From: Rhizoctonia solani
Lineage: Eukaryota > Basidiomycota > Agaricomycetes > Cantharellales > Ceratobasidiaceae
Direction of reading: 5' to 3'
Assembly (NCBI RefSeq): GCF_016906535.1
Contig: NC_057371.1
Coordinates: forward strand, 1,488,001 to 1,552,000
Length of the DNA: 64,000 bases
In this document: positions 12,679-24,430 of the stretch, one piece after another
Layout: the number at the start of each line of letters is the position of its first letter
How positions within the stretch are numbered: position 1 is the stretch's first letter
Notes under the pieces: model-generated
Databases searched by the model: none
Seen by the model: the letters and a program-made list of their open reading frames with translations, nothing else
What the model was told of the DNA's origin: nothing
Translations under genes and position numbers: made by a program

Positions 12679-12916
12679 CCTTTTCACCAACAAACACGGC
12701 TCTCGTCAAAGACACACTCGTAGCACAAAAGAAAGCAGAGAGCTAGCCAAATCCAAATATCCGGTCTCGGGATGGCCAGGCCCCTGCACGCGAACCGCCC
12801 CTGTGACTAAGCATGACAAACATCTCGACTCGGAAGTGGCTACGTGTGGCTATTCTATATATTATACGAGAAAATGACTAGAAAGCCAATCTTAAGCCCC
12901 ACAACAATCAATTACA

Positions 12917-13584
12917 TTAATCCCTACGTGTATGATGTAGCTCCTTCAGCTTGCTGATGACATCATCTCTTATACTACCCGTAAATTGTAGCTGATTGTC
13001 TTTCATCAGGATCCAGTTGGGCCCCTCGTTATCCAGCGTCAACCCACAGAGGTGTCGTATCGTAACCAGGCCTACTTCAGCCTCTCTAAGAGCGTTTCAG
13101 TTAACTATAGTCCTGCAAGAGACCCTTAGCTCACTTTACGGATGCTCCGCAGCAGTCTTTATAGCAGTCTTCTACCGCGTGCCACTTTTCGACCAGGTCA
13201 TTGAAAGTACCCCTAACGTCTTCACTAGCAGCTTGATGATCTCCCCATGCCGCATACAAGTCGTAAAGACGTTGTAATGTAAGCAAGAAGCGCGTGACAC
13301 TCAAATTCACTTCCGGATCATGCTGAAAGCTCATTAACATCCGCTGATCAGAGTTAAACACACTGAAACTATCCACATACTTCAACAATAGACGGCCAAG
13401 CTAATGGTACTTGCGCTAGTACCGTCTTACCCCGGCTAGTGTAGATCGGGACCTCCGCAATCAGAACGTCGGCGGGTGCGCGTGGTGGAGGATACCGGGC
13501 CCCTCGAGCATGAGTGATCCCTTGGGCCAAGTCTTCTGGCTTGATTTCAATGGGGGATAATGGGGGACTGTTGGTATCAATCAT
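12917..13584 (-). CDS. Unrecognised protein of about 200 residues
   Basis: I do not recognise the family. The minus-strand protein begins MIDTNSPPLSPIEIKPEDLA at 13584 and passes through a soluble, Pro-rich first third. It continues with KYVDSFSVFNSDQRMLMSFQ and a mixed helical section, then an exon ending KLKELHHTRRD with a stop at 12917. A GT-AG intron near 13087-13134 keeps the frame. A frame jump near 13400 is of the single-missing-base kind seen elsewhere in the window. There is no signal peptide, membrane segment or catalytic motif that I can name. It lies upstream of and is transcribed in the same direction as BUD6. Coding support comes from the clean terminal exon and its splice joint. 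Confidence 0.5.
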
Positions 13585-14845
13585 AGTGCAAGAGGAGATC
13601 AATTTTCTGGTCTGTGCTCGCTCGTTGGACTGCTCGGGTGTGGTGGGACTGTAGCTAGTCTTAGGAGTTACAGTGCCCCTATTTCAACTCCCCCTGAAAT
13701 CAAATTACATTGACCACTCATGGCCTAACAAATCCAAGTTAATTGTTTTTATCACGACTTTGATATTGGGATTATCAAAGGCTTAATATCCATCATTTCA
13801 ATACCACGACTCTGGTAGGAGGAAGAGGCGACCTTCCTATTTAAAGCAGAACAAGAGCCATTAATCAAATGAAATAGTAGCCTTTTGGTTCCTTGGACTG
13901 CAGAAGAGTAGAAAATGTGCACAAGTGGCAGCAAAGAAACAGGTAAATCTAGACCGAGTCCCTCGTTAAATTACTAAAAAGAAACTTCAAGCGAAGAAAA
14001 TGATAATACACTGTAGTATAGTCGAATGTCATTCACATCACCATTGCTCATCGTTTGTTTATGTATGCACTCAACGCATGCCCTTGTGGCGAAATACCGA
14101 TAACCGAGGGAACAAACATTCATTCGCTTGCTTGCAGCTGTTATTCGTCTTAAACTCGGGTGGCTTCGCATATGTAGTTTATTGAAACCACTTGCCTCGA
14201 ATAAACACTGAGAATCGGCCGGAAAGGTACACTTCTGATAGCGCCAATCCAAATCAGCTATCTTGGTCCTGGACCCACTAAACGAGCTACTCGGCCAACC
14301 ACGGCGACTGATACGTTTGAGCCCCCATATTACTCGCGATACCATGTATACCAGCCTGGATAAACACGCTGGTTCTTTTATTTCTTTCCGTAGTGCACTC
14401 ACCAACAGAGTTACCGACAAGTGCCTTTGTGTGTGGAAGTATTGCGAACCCATAGTGCGAGTGCCTGCCTTTGTTTTCATACTAATGGTGTGACCGTTGT
14501 TTCGACTTGGCCTTTTCAGCGCTCGTTGCCCCCCTGTATCGATTTTTGGGTGTTCGGTAAGGCCTTCATAGTGACATTCATGAAGGTATTTTTGTTGGAT
14601 CGGATACCTCGATTAATGACTTATCGTTGAGAGACATCGCAACTGTTGTGGACATCCCGTATAGCGTGAGTTAAGTTGATCGGGTCATCTACCAGGACAT
14701 GGGCCACAAATAAACCCCATCCAGTGATTGGTATATGCAAGTTCAATTTACTCTATTATACAACTATCAACGACCTATCAGTATGTCAATCACCAGGAAA
14801 GAAGGAAAGACGTACAAGATGAAAACTTCCCAAACCAGGAAACAA
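13585..14845. other. Intergenic region, no supported gene
   Basis: About 1.26 kb between the unrecognised gene and TMA16. The longest open frame (13974-14480, minus, 168 codons) has no recognisable domain and no signs of splicing, and its composition looks like chance. It would serve as the promoter of the 12917-13584 gene and the 3' flank of TMA16. Confidence 0.5.
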
Positions 14846-15690
14846 TCAATCAACATCCATCTTGCTCACATCCCTCGCAGCCAAATCAGCCTCCTTTCTC
14901 GACGCCTCCCTATTCGCCTGGTCCACTTTCTCCTTCTCGGCCGCAGCCTTTTCGAGCCTCCTAGCATCCGCCTCTTTCGCACCCACATGCTCCAAAACGA
15001 CCGTCTCCGGGTTCTCCCTCGAGACCCGTATGGAGCGGAGTAGATGAAGGTACGCAGGATCGTGGGACTTGTCTTCCCATGCGCGGAACAGGGTGATCGT
15101 CTCGGGATCAGTCAAGTCCGGAATAGCTTGGCGAAAGGAAAAATAAATTTCAAGTTAAATTTAGGTCGCAGTTCCACATGCGCTACAGGGCGGGGGAAGG
15201 GGTCCAGGAAGACTCACTCAGACCAGTGCGGTACACCTCTTCGTCCTGCCGCTTCATTTCTAACAGCGCAAGTTCACGCGCACTCGGCGGGCGACCGGGC
15301 CGCCGGGAAGATTGCTCGGCTTGCAGGGCTCCGTCGTGCCGGGTGAGCCAAACAGACTGGATAATGTCGTGGATTTCGGGGAGCGAGAGGGAAGAGACGT
15401 CTGGAGGGAGGGCATGGAAAAAGAATGCGTATCTATCGGCTGGGAGCAGGAGATGTCGAGTCAAGTGTGGTGAACAAGTTGGACAAAGTGGCGCACGTAC
15501 CTTTGGCCACTAGGTTCTTCCCCCGCTTGCTTGATGCATCTGCAAGTTTTGATTTCCTTAGTTGGGCACGTTCTAGTTGGCCAGCTTTGCGAGACTGGGG
15601 ATGAAATACTTTCTCCTTGGTTGGCTTTTTCCCAGGTTTACTGGGCGCAGATTTAGTTGCATTTTTGGGCTTTGCTGCAGCGGGAGCCAT
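14846..15690 (-). CDS. TMA16: TMA16, 60S ribosome-biogenesis-associated protein
   Basis: Tma16 is a small basic factor that joins nucleolar pre-60S particles. The minus-strand start at 15690 gives MAPAAAKPKNATK, then the family hallmark HPQSRKAGQLERAQLRKSKL. An exon follows with RYAFFFHALPPDVSSLSLPEIHDII, then a final exon with LTDPETITLFRAWE and a charged Lys/Glu/Ala tail ending MDVD. Two introns separate the parts (near 15130-15220 and 15440-15500); the final stop is at 14846-14848. The length of about 200 residues agrees with the family. It is divergent from the zinc-finger regulator 590 bases away. Confidence 0.88.
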
Positions 15691-16282
15691 TGCCAGTGGG
15701 GGTGAAGGTTACATTGTAAATTTAATAAAGCGAGGCGAAATAGTTGGTGCACAGCCACCGCTAGTAGCCGATGCCGAACGGTGGACCACCGGCGCCATGT
15801 TTGTTGCCACAATCAGGTGTGCTTTCTGTGTTGCTCATCCGCGTCCTTGATCCTTTCAACCATCAGAGGCATAGAAGGGCAGTGTAAGCAGCCAAGGTGG
15901 GAGCGAACAGGTCCAATTTCAGCAGACAGGGCTGACGCCGGAATTTTCGCAAGTGACCTCGTGGCGCATCCAAGGGCGAACAAGTGGGCAATATACGACT
16001 ATCGGCAGCACAGTATACAAGGACAAGAACCAAAGACGGGAGCTATATAGGGAATAAAGTGATTTATTGGAGCGACCAGTTGGAGGCTGAGTGTTTGAAA
16101 TGGAAATACCTTCGCGGTCGACAACCCTCGCAGTCAGGCGTGATGGGGCGAAACTGAACTCAGCCAAGGCCAGAGACAAGTGGAGAGAGGAGCAGATACT
16201 CGTATGTACTGATAGAGACTGCCTATTGCCAGCCAACTGTGCAGACTGCAGCCCCGTCCCACCGCCCCAGTCATCTGCAGCG
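15691..16282. promoter_or_regulatory. Divergent promoter region TMA16 / Zap1-like regulator
   Basis: This 592-base gap separates two divergently transcribed genes. A TATA-like CTATATAG occurs at 16043-16050, about 235 bases before the + strand ATG. I see no gene here; the open frame reaching back to 16091 is simply the upstream extension of the zinc-finger gene's frame. Confidence 0.4.
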
Positions 16283-18162
16283 ATGAGTCGGCGGTACACC
16301 CCCTATCCAGTCCGCAACTGGGCCCAGTGCATCGATGCCCATTGCCAACCCTGTCCTGATTTGACAGAACACTGTCCCCCAGGCTGCGTTCAGGTCACTA
16401 TCCCATGTCCCGATACATGTACATTCCAGGACGACTGTGATTCCAATACCTGCCCAGACACCGAAAACTTCGGCAACTCCCTTTGGCACACTACCCACTA
16501 CACACAACATTTCCCTCTCATGAACGCCAATGGCCCCATTGGCGACGATTTGCAGCAACTGGTATTTAATTTCATTCTTTTTTTCGTATTTCTTCCTCAT
16601 ACCCTCGCTCGCTCAGGATCTGCAATTTGATTGCTGTTCGAATGATTACTATCCAGAGAACGAGTGCTGCGTTCCCCTCCCCGTTACCGACCCATCCGGC
16701 CTGACCTCCAATATCAATGTCGACCAGTTTACCGCACAGCAGATTGGTCTGCCAGCGCTCTTCAAGGCCCACCACGACTCACTTCCCCTTCCCCCCCTTC
16801 GGCATCCGGCCCGAGCTTCAGTACTGCACCCACTCCCGAATTATCTCCCGCCGATTACTTCCCCCACCCAGTGCCGTCATCCTCGGCAGCCTCGTTTGCC
16901 TGTCTCTGGAGCGACTGCGGCCGGTGCTTCCCCTCTCTCGGAGAACTCGTCGGACACGTCAACCTTGCACACCTGAGATTGCCTGCTACTGCGCCCACAC
17001 ACGATCATGCTCATGGTGCCCCAGCATGCCACACTGCTCCTCTCCCATCCATTCTTCTCAAGCTAACCCACAAGACGTGCTAACATGTCTCTGGTCCGAC
17101 TGTTCGCTCATCCCCGCGCCGCTAGATACATCCGGAACAGACAATGCTGGCTTGTGCGCCCTGGCAAGCCACCTCTTCCATGACCACCTCCACCTCCCCA
17201 GCGAAGCAACCGCAGACATATTCAACCTCAACCCACCGCTCTCCCCATCATCTGCAAGCGTCCCAACCCCAGTCACCCAAACGCTCAGCCCGCCCAGCCG
17301 AGACTCGCCTACTCCGTCCGCGTTGACACATACCCCTTACATTCACACAAGGAAAGGAAAAGGCCAGCCCCGCGCCCGACAGCCAGACACATACATGTCA
17401 CTGGGCCGGATGTTCCGAGTCTTTCCCAACCAGCGCAGCCCTCACCGATCACCTCTCATCGGTGCACGTTGGGCGCGGAAAGCCGCATACGACTGTTTCT
17501 GGGCCGACTGCACCCGCCACGGCGAAAAAAACGGGTTCAGCAGCAAGCAAAAGGTCCTCAGGCATCTTCAGTCCATACGGGCCATAGGCCGTTTAGGTGC
17601 GAGGTGTGCGGAGTCGATTTCTCCGAGGCTGCGACCCTGCAGCAGCACATGCGTAGGCACACCCAAGAGAGTAAGTTGGCTGGAGGGTACCGATCAAACT
17701 TTGTGCCTTGCGCTGACTTGTATATCCCAGAACCTTATGTGTGCGATTTTCCCGGATGCGGCAAGGCCTTTGCCATTACGGGTGCGTTGACCATCCACAA
17801 ACGTACACACAATGGGGATAAGCCCTTTAAATGCAAGTACTGCGATCGGTACGGCCTATTTATTATCAGCCCTCGTCCTTTTGCTTATACGTACCCCCCA
17901 GGGCATTTTCTGAATCCTCGAATCTTTCCAAACATGTGTGTATTCCTCGTTTCCGTCACATCTCGCATAGATTAACGTCATATTACAGCTACGAACACAT
18001 ACTGGCCAGCGGCCATACGCATGCCCTGAACCCGGATGTGGGAAGAAATTCTCGAGACCGGATCAGGTTACACGACACAGACATGTGCACCAAAAAAAGG
18101 GCAAGGAAGATGCCAAGGAAAAGGAGGTTGATGAGATGGGTATAGACGTGGGCGAAGATTAA
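16283..18162 (+). CDS. C2H2 zinc-finger transcription factor, Zap1-like
   Basis: This is a nuclear regulator with a Cys-rich N-terminus and two classes of zinc fingers. The first exon (MSRRYTPYPVRNWAQC) has about 14 Cys in 75 residues, and after the intron at about 16561-16616 there is DCCSNDYYPENECC. The middle has three finger-like units of the CLWSDC/CFWADC type (near 16900, 17080 and 17495), and the C-terminus has a canonical run (HTGHRPFRCEVC, CDFPGCGKAFAI, KPFKCKYC and a last GCGKKFSRPDQVTRH). WxxC paired fingers plus a C-terminal array are the layout of Zap1, the zinc-responsive activator; GLI/ZIC-like factors share parts of it. Two introns split the last fingers. Frame jumps near 16795 (C run), 17085 and 17575 are repaired by one base each. 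Zinc control is inferred, not shown. Confidence 0.7.
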
Positions 18163-18542
18163 TTTGGCACGGAAAGCTTGGGTGCATTATCTTAGGTGTA
18201 CAGGACGGGCGATCCTGTTTATTCATATGAAGGCTGAAGATTCAACGATGGCTCATCGCACTTGTATTTATTCTGGATTTTCTGCTCGCCACATTACCCC
18301 GCTGTGTACATATGCGCTGCAAGGGCCTTTTGAGTGGGCCTGCGATTGCGCCATTTTGGCTGATCAAGCATTACGTTCATGACTGAATTGATAAATTTAT
18401 TCACGCATATATTCCAATTGATCGCTGCCACGGCCCGCATATGTCCAAGCAACAGTAACGCCTTTAATCTCGGCTATAATATATTATAGAATTACACTAA
18501 AGTACAAGTAAAAAGAAACGAGCGTACTAAACAAACTCATAA
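18163..18542. other. Convergent intergenic gap
   Basis: 380 bases between two convergent genes (Zap1-like and Gin4-type kinase). AT-rich 3' flank; no gene or repeat seen. Confidence 0.5.
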
Positions 18543-21421
18543 TCAAACTTCAGCGTACCTCCCGCCAACAGTCAACGCCGGGCTTGGTAAAGGCTGCCCT
18601 GTTTGCACATCCAGCACCTCCAGACTACCCTCCATCCGGTAGCTTACGTGCATCTCCCAGCCGGCCCTCACACGCTCAAAGAACGCAGCAAAGTTTGCTT
18701 GAGAGCCTTTATCTAGCGCAAACGTAATCTCGCTCAAGTAGCCCGCGGCATACTTGACCCCATTCGAGGGCCAAATCTCGACCCGAAACCTGAGCGGCTT
18801 GGACACGACTGTCGTCCCGGAAGGGTCCAGATAGAGTCAAGATGGCACCGGAGAGTAATACCGCCATATGTTTGCGGCTGCGGCTGGCTCGCTTCTACAT
18901 GCACACCCAGCAATTGCAGCGATGCGATACACTGGCTGCGAGTAGAGAACACGTCATGAACCGAATAAAGGTCGTATCGTGTCGGTTTCAAATGGAAAGG
19001 TTCGAGAACCAGTTTTCCGACGATCGGGGGAATACAAAAGGTGTATTGATACTAGTGGCCATCTCGTGCTCCCTATTAGCTGTTTAAGAACAAATTGAGT
19101 TGTAGATTCGCGGCGGTCGGAATAGTAACTTACCCGACGAAGTCCGTTTTCGCGGTCGGACAAACGAATTCCGGTCGGGGGTAACTATACGCACATGCTT
19201 CTTGACGGGCCCACTGCTCCGAGACTGAGGCTGAGCGGCGTTGGCCGTCTTGGAACGCATCCTCCCTCGAGGTGGTTCAGACAAAACAAAAGGTGTGTTT
19301 TCCTTGGCAGTCACCGACACAATCTGTGTCTTACTCTCTCGAGGCAGGTTGCCTACGTTCGAGGGCTTGAGTACTTTTGATTGAGGAACAGCTCGAATAG
19401 TTGGTCCGATAGACTCGGAAGCTTCGATCGAAGACTCGTGGTTCAAAAAATTCGGCGTCACAGGAGTTGTCGGAGGTGGGACGACCTGGTTGGCTGGTAG
19501 CTTGAGCTCCAGCATAGCTCCGAGCTTTTCGCCTATCAACTTGGCCTTTCCTTTTCCTCCATTCTTCTCTGGTGATACAGGGGCTTTTCGACTCGATTCC
19601 AGTTCCTGGTTGGACATGTTGACTAGCATTTCAGTGATCTGGTGGAAGAACATGTCCCCTTCCATTTCAGGTCCATCGATAGGCACAAACGGTCCAGTGG
19701 GCTTGGGTTGAGGATATGGACTCAACCGTTCACAACAGGTAATCTCGTTACATAAAAGGCTATCAACCGATTTTTTGGCACCCTTCTTCGTTGGACTTGC
19801 CTGATGGATCACTATTTCGGGCAGAGTTTCAGCGCTGGAGTTGCCAATAGGCTCGGTCCTCGTTCGTTTTCGCGGAGTCAACGGAGCAGTGGGTGCGATG
19901 GGAGACGTAGGGTTAGACGTAGTTGGACCATCTGAAACGCTGAAAGAGTGAGCGTAGCCTGGGGTTGGAGCACAAGGACTCTCAGTCGATGCGTTCTCGG
20001 AAATATCAAAAGAGCTGTAAAGGGCGGGGGTGCGAAATGGAAGCTCCTGGCATTGGCGTCCCGGCCTTTTGCGAGGCTCGTACTCATTACCATCCGATCC
20101 AATGCATTTTAACCTTTTGGTCCTAAATTCGTACAAGAGATGGTAGGCAATCTTTTCCCAGTTATCACTGCAGATCGTTCATGGTCAAACCGAAAATTCA
20201 ATTGAATGGGATAGCACAACATACTGTGGGTTGTAGATGGCCCTGATAATATCACTGTCCTGCCTATTTCTCCATAGTGTTCGCATGTTTTTCATTATAT
20301 CGTTGTCAATAGATAGCTTTCCTATGCCCTTGGGTACGCTACCAGCTAAATGATCAAATGTTGGTGCGATAGTAGGGAGTATGCGAGGGGTTATAGATCG
20401 AAAGAATGGGTGCTGCAGTACCTCTACTACCTGCACTCATTTATCATCCAGTAGCTCAGCCCAGTGGGACCACACGTACCTCTATGCGCCTATCAACATC
20501 CTTCTCCATCATCCTTCGTATGAGGTTCTGTGCAGGCCATGGAATATCGGCTGGGATACTGTAATTTCCTTCTCGAACTTTTCCCAGTAAGGCCCGAATG
20601 TCTTCATCATCGAATGGCAACTTCCCAGAAAGTAGTGCATATAAGATCACGCCACAAGACCAAACATCTGAAATAGCGCCGTTGTATGCAAGTCCCGATA
20701 CTACCTCTGGACTCGCATAGTGAGGAGAGCCACAGCTCGTATAGAGAAAAGAGTCGCGTGGGACGAACGCCGCCATGCCGAAATCTGCAACCTTGATGTT
20801 GTTGTTCTTGTCCATAAGGATATTCTCCGGCTTTAGGTCACGATGGGCTATCCGGAACCGGTGACAGTATGCGACAGCATACATCACTTGTTGAAAGTAA
20901 TGAATAGCCTCAGGAATAGGTATTCGACCTTTCTCTACAATGTAGTCGAATAGCTCTCCGCCGTCGATGTACTCCATGATAACGAACCTAATTGATATAA
21001 GCATTGCTCTCTTTATTTGGCATGGGCCACATACAAAAGCCCCTTCGCTTCCCATACGTCCAGAAGACCAAGAATATTGGGGTGCTCGAGTAACTTCATG
21101 ATAACAATTTCTCGCTCGATACTCTGAATTATTCGTTCCGCTTGTTCAGGATCACCGTCCACGGACATTCGTGAGTTGAATATAGCTTCAGTTGACATAA
21201 TTTTGACAGCTGCCATTTGTCCATTGATTTTATGCGTCGCGACACGGACGAGCCCTGCGATGATAGGTCTTTGTAGCTTTACACGACCTTTACCAGAGTA
21301 ATTGCTCACCTGAGCTGCCCCTACCAATCACCTTTCCAAGTCTCCAAGGCCCAACATTGATTAGTTTCAAGGCACGCTGATCTGTCTCTCGAGTGCTGGA
21401 TTGATCTGAGTCGTCTGACAT
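18543..21421 (-). CDS. Gin4/Hsl1/Kcc4-type (Nim1-related) protein kinase
   Basis: These kinases link septins and cell polarity to mitotic entry through Swe1/Wee1. The minus-strand start at 21421 (MSDDSDQSS) is followed by a kinase domain with the Gly loop GRGSSG, catalytic Lys in AAVKIM, HRDLKPEN, DFGMAAF and SPHYASPE, so it should be active. After about 270 residues comes the extension VVEVLQHPFF and IRAIYNPQ. A long Ser/Pro-rich region follows (19084-20136), and then a C-terminal module with YDLYSVHDVF and RFRVEIWPSNGVKY that resembles the KA1 membrane-binding domain of this group. Introns include about 21250-21306 (joining GRGSSG to LVRVATHKING) and about 20985-21031. Frame jumps near 19000 and 18830 lie inside the KA1-like part and fit single missing bases. 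Confidence 0.83.
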
Positions 21422-21600
21422 GACTTCAAGTTAAATAATGTCTATGGGTATACTAATTGTTGTGTGTTTGCTAGGGTATTAACACAAGGAGAAGTCCCGC
21501 GCGACGAGGTTGGAAGCAAGAGTACTAGATAGGGGTAGAGAGCCTTGGCTCATTCAATTGGGCCGAAAAATCTGGGCACCGAATAGGAGTTCATGGCAGT

Positions 21601-21606
21601 CACGTG
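21601..21606. promoter_or_regulatory. E-box in GTCACGTGAC, kinase promoter
   Basis: A perfect 10-base palindrome GTCACGTGAC (21599-21608) lies about 180 bases before the Gin4-type kinase ATG, in the 313-base gap toward HPT1. It matches the Cbf1-type bHLH site RTCACRTG. Confidence 0.45.
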
Positions 21607-21735
21607 ACCCACCGAGTTGTACCAAACAGAGCCCGCCGAAGCTCTGAAGCTTGGTCAGCTGAAGTTTTTCAGCACAATGGATAGCATTCAGTCAAATGGT
21701 ATAGTTACACCTATATATTATGCACATTCAAATAA

Positions 21736-22961
21736 TCAGGCAGATTTTGCCTGCAATTTGCGCCCGAGCTCGGCCATGCGGTCGTGTTCATACACGTCCC
21801 TAAATAGAAAATCTAAATTAACATCCTAGTTAAGACACCAATTTGACAAAAAACTCACTTGACTTCCCAAGGATAATCGACTTAATCGATATCAATTTGT
21901 CAGAAAATGCAGATAACGTAGAGTATTGTGTAGCTTACACCAGACATCCGGGATGTCCTCTCCCGAGAAATAGGGGATTCCATCAGGTAGAACACCCTTT
22001 TTGGGCTTGAGTTTATTGTGAACTTAATACACCTGTCAGTCAGAGCCCAGCTAAAGCGCTATTTTAATGAACGTACCAACAAAAACACCAAATTTGGGCC
22101 GCATAGCATCTCGTTCGGATTCGGGCAGTAGCTAAAAGAGGTCAACAAATCTGGCAACGGAAACCCAGGTAAACCTACAAGGAGTTCCTTTTCGACGTCT
22201 TTCTGAAGTTCTCGTACAGCATATCTGGACAAATTACCGCATATGGTCAACTCGGACTGTATGCATAGATATAATGACTCACTGAAGGGTGGTCCGCGAG
22301 TCGTCAACCTCATCCTGCATGACGCAGTCATACCACATTATGGCTACTCACCCAAATTCCAAGTTTCGAATGTACTTACAACAATCAACACTTTTCGTCC
22401 CAGCAAAGTCTTAGTCTCTGGCCCGCTGGAGAGCTTTGAGTAAATAGCAGTAAGCGGAGCAAACTAGGCTTACAGCCACTGAGTCCTAATGACCTCATTC
22501 GCCATTTGTTCCTCGGTCGTTGAAGGTAGCTCCTCATACAGCGACAATCCAATTGCCTGGATGCTAATATTTTTCTTGGACTGAGGGTGTTTCAGGAAGG
22601 TACGCTGTAGTGCATATGATTGATATACTTTCGGAATAAAATAAGTAATGAAGACTCACGAGGACTCGTGCAGGGAAGAATCCACTTGATCCAAGTCAGG
22701 CAGATAGCTCATAGATAATCTAGGGAACTCACCCGCCACCTGTAGGGGTATGAATATGAGGTATTCGCAAGATAAGTTACAATAAATACCAATAGCAACA
22801 AACAGGTCCGGGGCATACTCTTTCTCGATACGCTCAGCAGCCTTGCCGATGAGCTATTTATGATAGACACTTAATATGTGAATTCGTTCAACGATAAACG
22901 CCCGTACCATATGAATTTCATTATAAGTGGCACGGAGATGACCGTCGTGTTCTTCTGACAT
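21736..22961 (-). CDS. HPT1: Hypoxanthine-guanine/xanthine phosphoribosyltransferase (HPT1 type)
   Basis: This purine-salvage enzyme transfers ribose-5-phosphate from PRPP to hypoxanthine, guanine or xanthine. The minus-strand start at 22961 gives MSEEHDGHLRATYNEIHM, then LIGKAAERIEKEYAPDLFVAIG and GGGFFPARVLRTFLK, and then the PRPP-binding loop VLIVDEVDDSRTTL. The end has a VHNKLKPKKGVLP segment, YPWEVKDVYEHDRM and a short tail with a stop at 21736-21738. At least six short introns cut the gene. The layout of about 240 residues matches fungal HPT1; base preference (HGPRT against XPRT) cannot be settled from what I see. It is divergent from FIS1. Confidence 0.85.
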
Positions 22962-23357
22962 GTCTGTAATGAGATGTGAATAAGAGGGGAGGGCGGAGGT
23001 AGGTGAAGGTGTGGGTGGAGTTTCAGAAGGTAAACTCCCGAGTAATAAAGATGTGCAAAAATCAGCGTCACGTGGCCTACCTATCGCATAGGAAGATATT
23101 CTATCTTCCTCACCCGGAGACGTTCGGGGTTACGATTTATGGTATCAAAGTCGGTCACTAAGCCCTATCGAGCGCGCCGGTCTGGCGCGTGCCAATTGAG
23201 CCGGACAAGTCGATGAGATGTAGAAGTTGGCAAGCGCCCAGCGGTTACACAAATTACCATCACGTGAATTCTCATCGAGTTTCCGCTCGGCTTTGAGGTG
23301 ACGACATCTTTCCGAACAACCACAAGTTTAACAACATTAAATTTCTGCATATATACA
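22962..23357. promoter_or_regulatory. Divergent promoter HPT1 / FIS1 with two E-boxes
   Basis: This 396-base gap between divergent genes carries CACGTG at 23069-23074 (context CGTCACGTGG) and at 23261-23266 (context ATCACGTGAA). Nothing else is recognised. Confidence 0.45.
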
Positions 23358-24072
23358 ATGCCAACAGACCTTCCATATGCAGCTGACGCAGAGGTTTCTT
23401 TGGCTCCGGAAGAGCTGGCTGTGAGTGGGCGTCATATATTACAGCGATAGGGCACGTTTGCTCGAGCAGTGGTAAGGTTAATGGAAAACATATTTTCAGG
23501 TACTCCGCACACAATACGAGAAGGAGTTGAGCCAGGGATACGTATCTGTTCAGACCAAGTTTAACTATTCGTGGGGTTTAGTAAAGAGCCAGCGGAGAGA
23601 TCATCAGGTAGAGGGTGTGCAGCTATTGCTTGGTATGTGGCTTGCCGCAGTCTCGTTAGGTTTCACTGACCGAGCGACATATAGAGATTTATCGAGCCGA
23701 GCCTGCAAGAAGACGAGAGTGTCTGTATTATCTAGCTTTGGGCCACTACAAGATGGGCAACTTGGAAGATGCTAGGAAATTCAACGGTGTGTTCCTCATT
23801 AGGATCATCGGTGATATCCTGGCTGATCGACGATCAATTCGTACAACACAGCGCTTCTGCTAAGCAAAGAGCCGACAAACATGCAAGCCCAGAGTCTAGC
23901 TCAACTCATCGACAAGAGTACTGCTCGAGGTAATTATTTCTCATCATAGCCACGTGATAAAATGATTGACGGGCCGTTCCTAGATGGCTACATCGGCATG
24001 GGTATTGCGGGAGGCGCAGCAGTTGTAGGAGCTCTTTTGCTTGCAGGTCTGCTTCGCCGTAATCGAAATTAG
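23358..24072 (+). CDS. FIS1: FIS1, mitochondrial fission adaptor
   Basis: Fis1 is a tail-anchored protein of the mitochondrial and peroxisomal outer membrane that recruits the dynamin fission machinery. Five exons give about 150 residues: [21 protein letters not shown], then [10 protein letters not shown] and [21 protein letters not shown], both typical of the Fis1 TPR-like bundle. [22 protein letters not shown] and [19 protein letters not shown] follow, then a hydrophobic anchor ([21 protein letters not shown]) ending RRNRN. Introns 23421-23499 and 23633-23684 and two more keep the frame. Length, anchor and basic tail match the family; the gene is intact. Confidence 0.93.
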
Positions 24073-24430
24073 ATTCGTGGACATGCCTCTGAATATCTCA
24101 AAGCCGCAGGACCGCTCATATCATCTTTCCAAGGCGCTCCTACCGCATAGACACTGAATTACACCTACTTCCGACACGAAATACATACCTTGTACCTCCC
24201 TATGGCCGTCGCGGATCTCTGATAGCTCTACTCCCATCATCTGTAGTAATATATTGGGTAATCTGAAGAACCAATAAAATATCACGAAAAGAAATACAGT
24301 TGCCGAAAGGTCTAAAGTAAAGCGCTGAATCGTCTTCTGGGACTGTAGTAGTATAGCTATAGGGGACAGGTGTATTTATATTCAGTAATGTCCATGTCAT
24401 CTCGTAGGAAGGAAGATTGCTGTTCAAGGA
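24073..24430. other. Convergent intergenic gap
   Basis: About 360 bases between FIS1 and the M50B-like gene, which converge. It may include an unannotated last exon of the M50B-like gene, whose 3' end is uncertain; no other feature is seen. Confidence 0.4.

Noticed and set aside
13974..14480. 168-codon minus-strand open frame
   Set aside because: No domain, no splice partners and mixed composition; judged chance in an intergenic gap.
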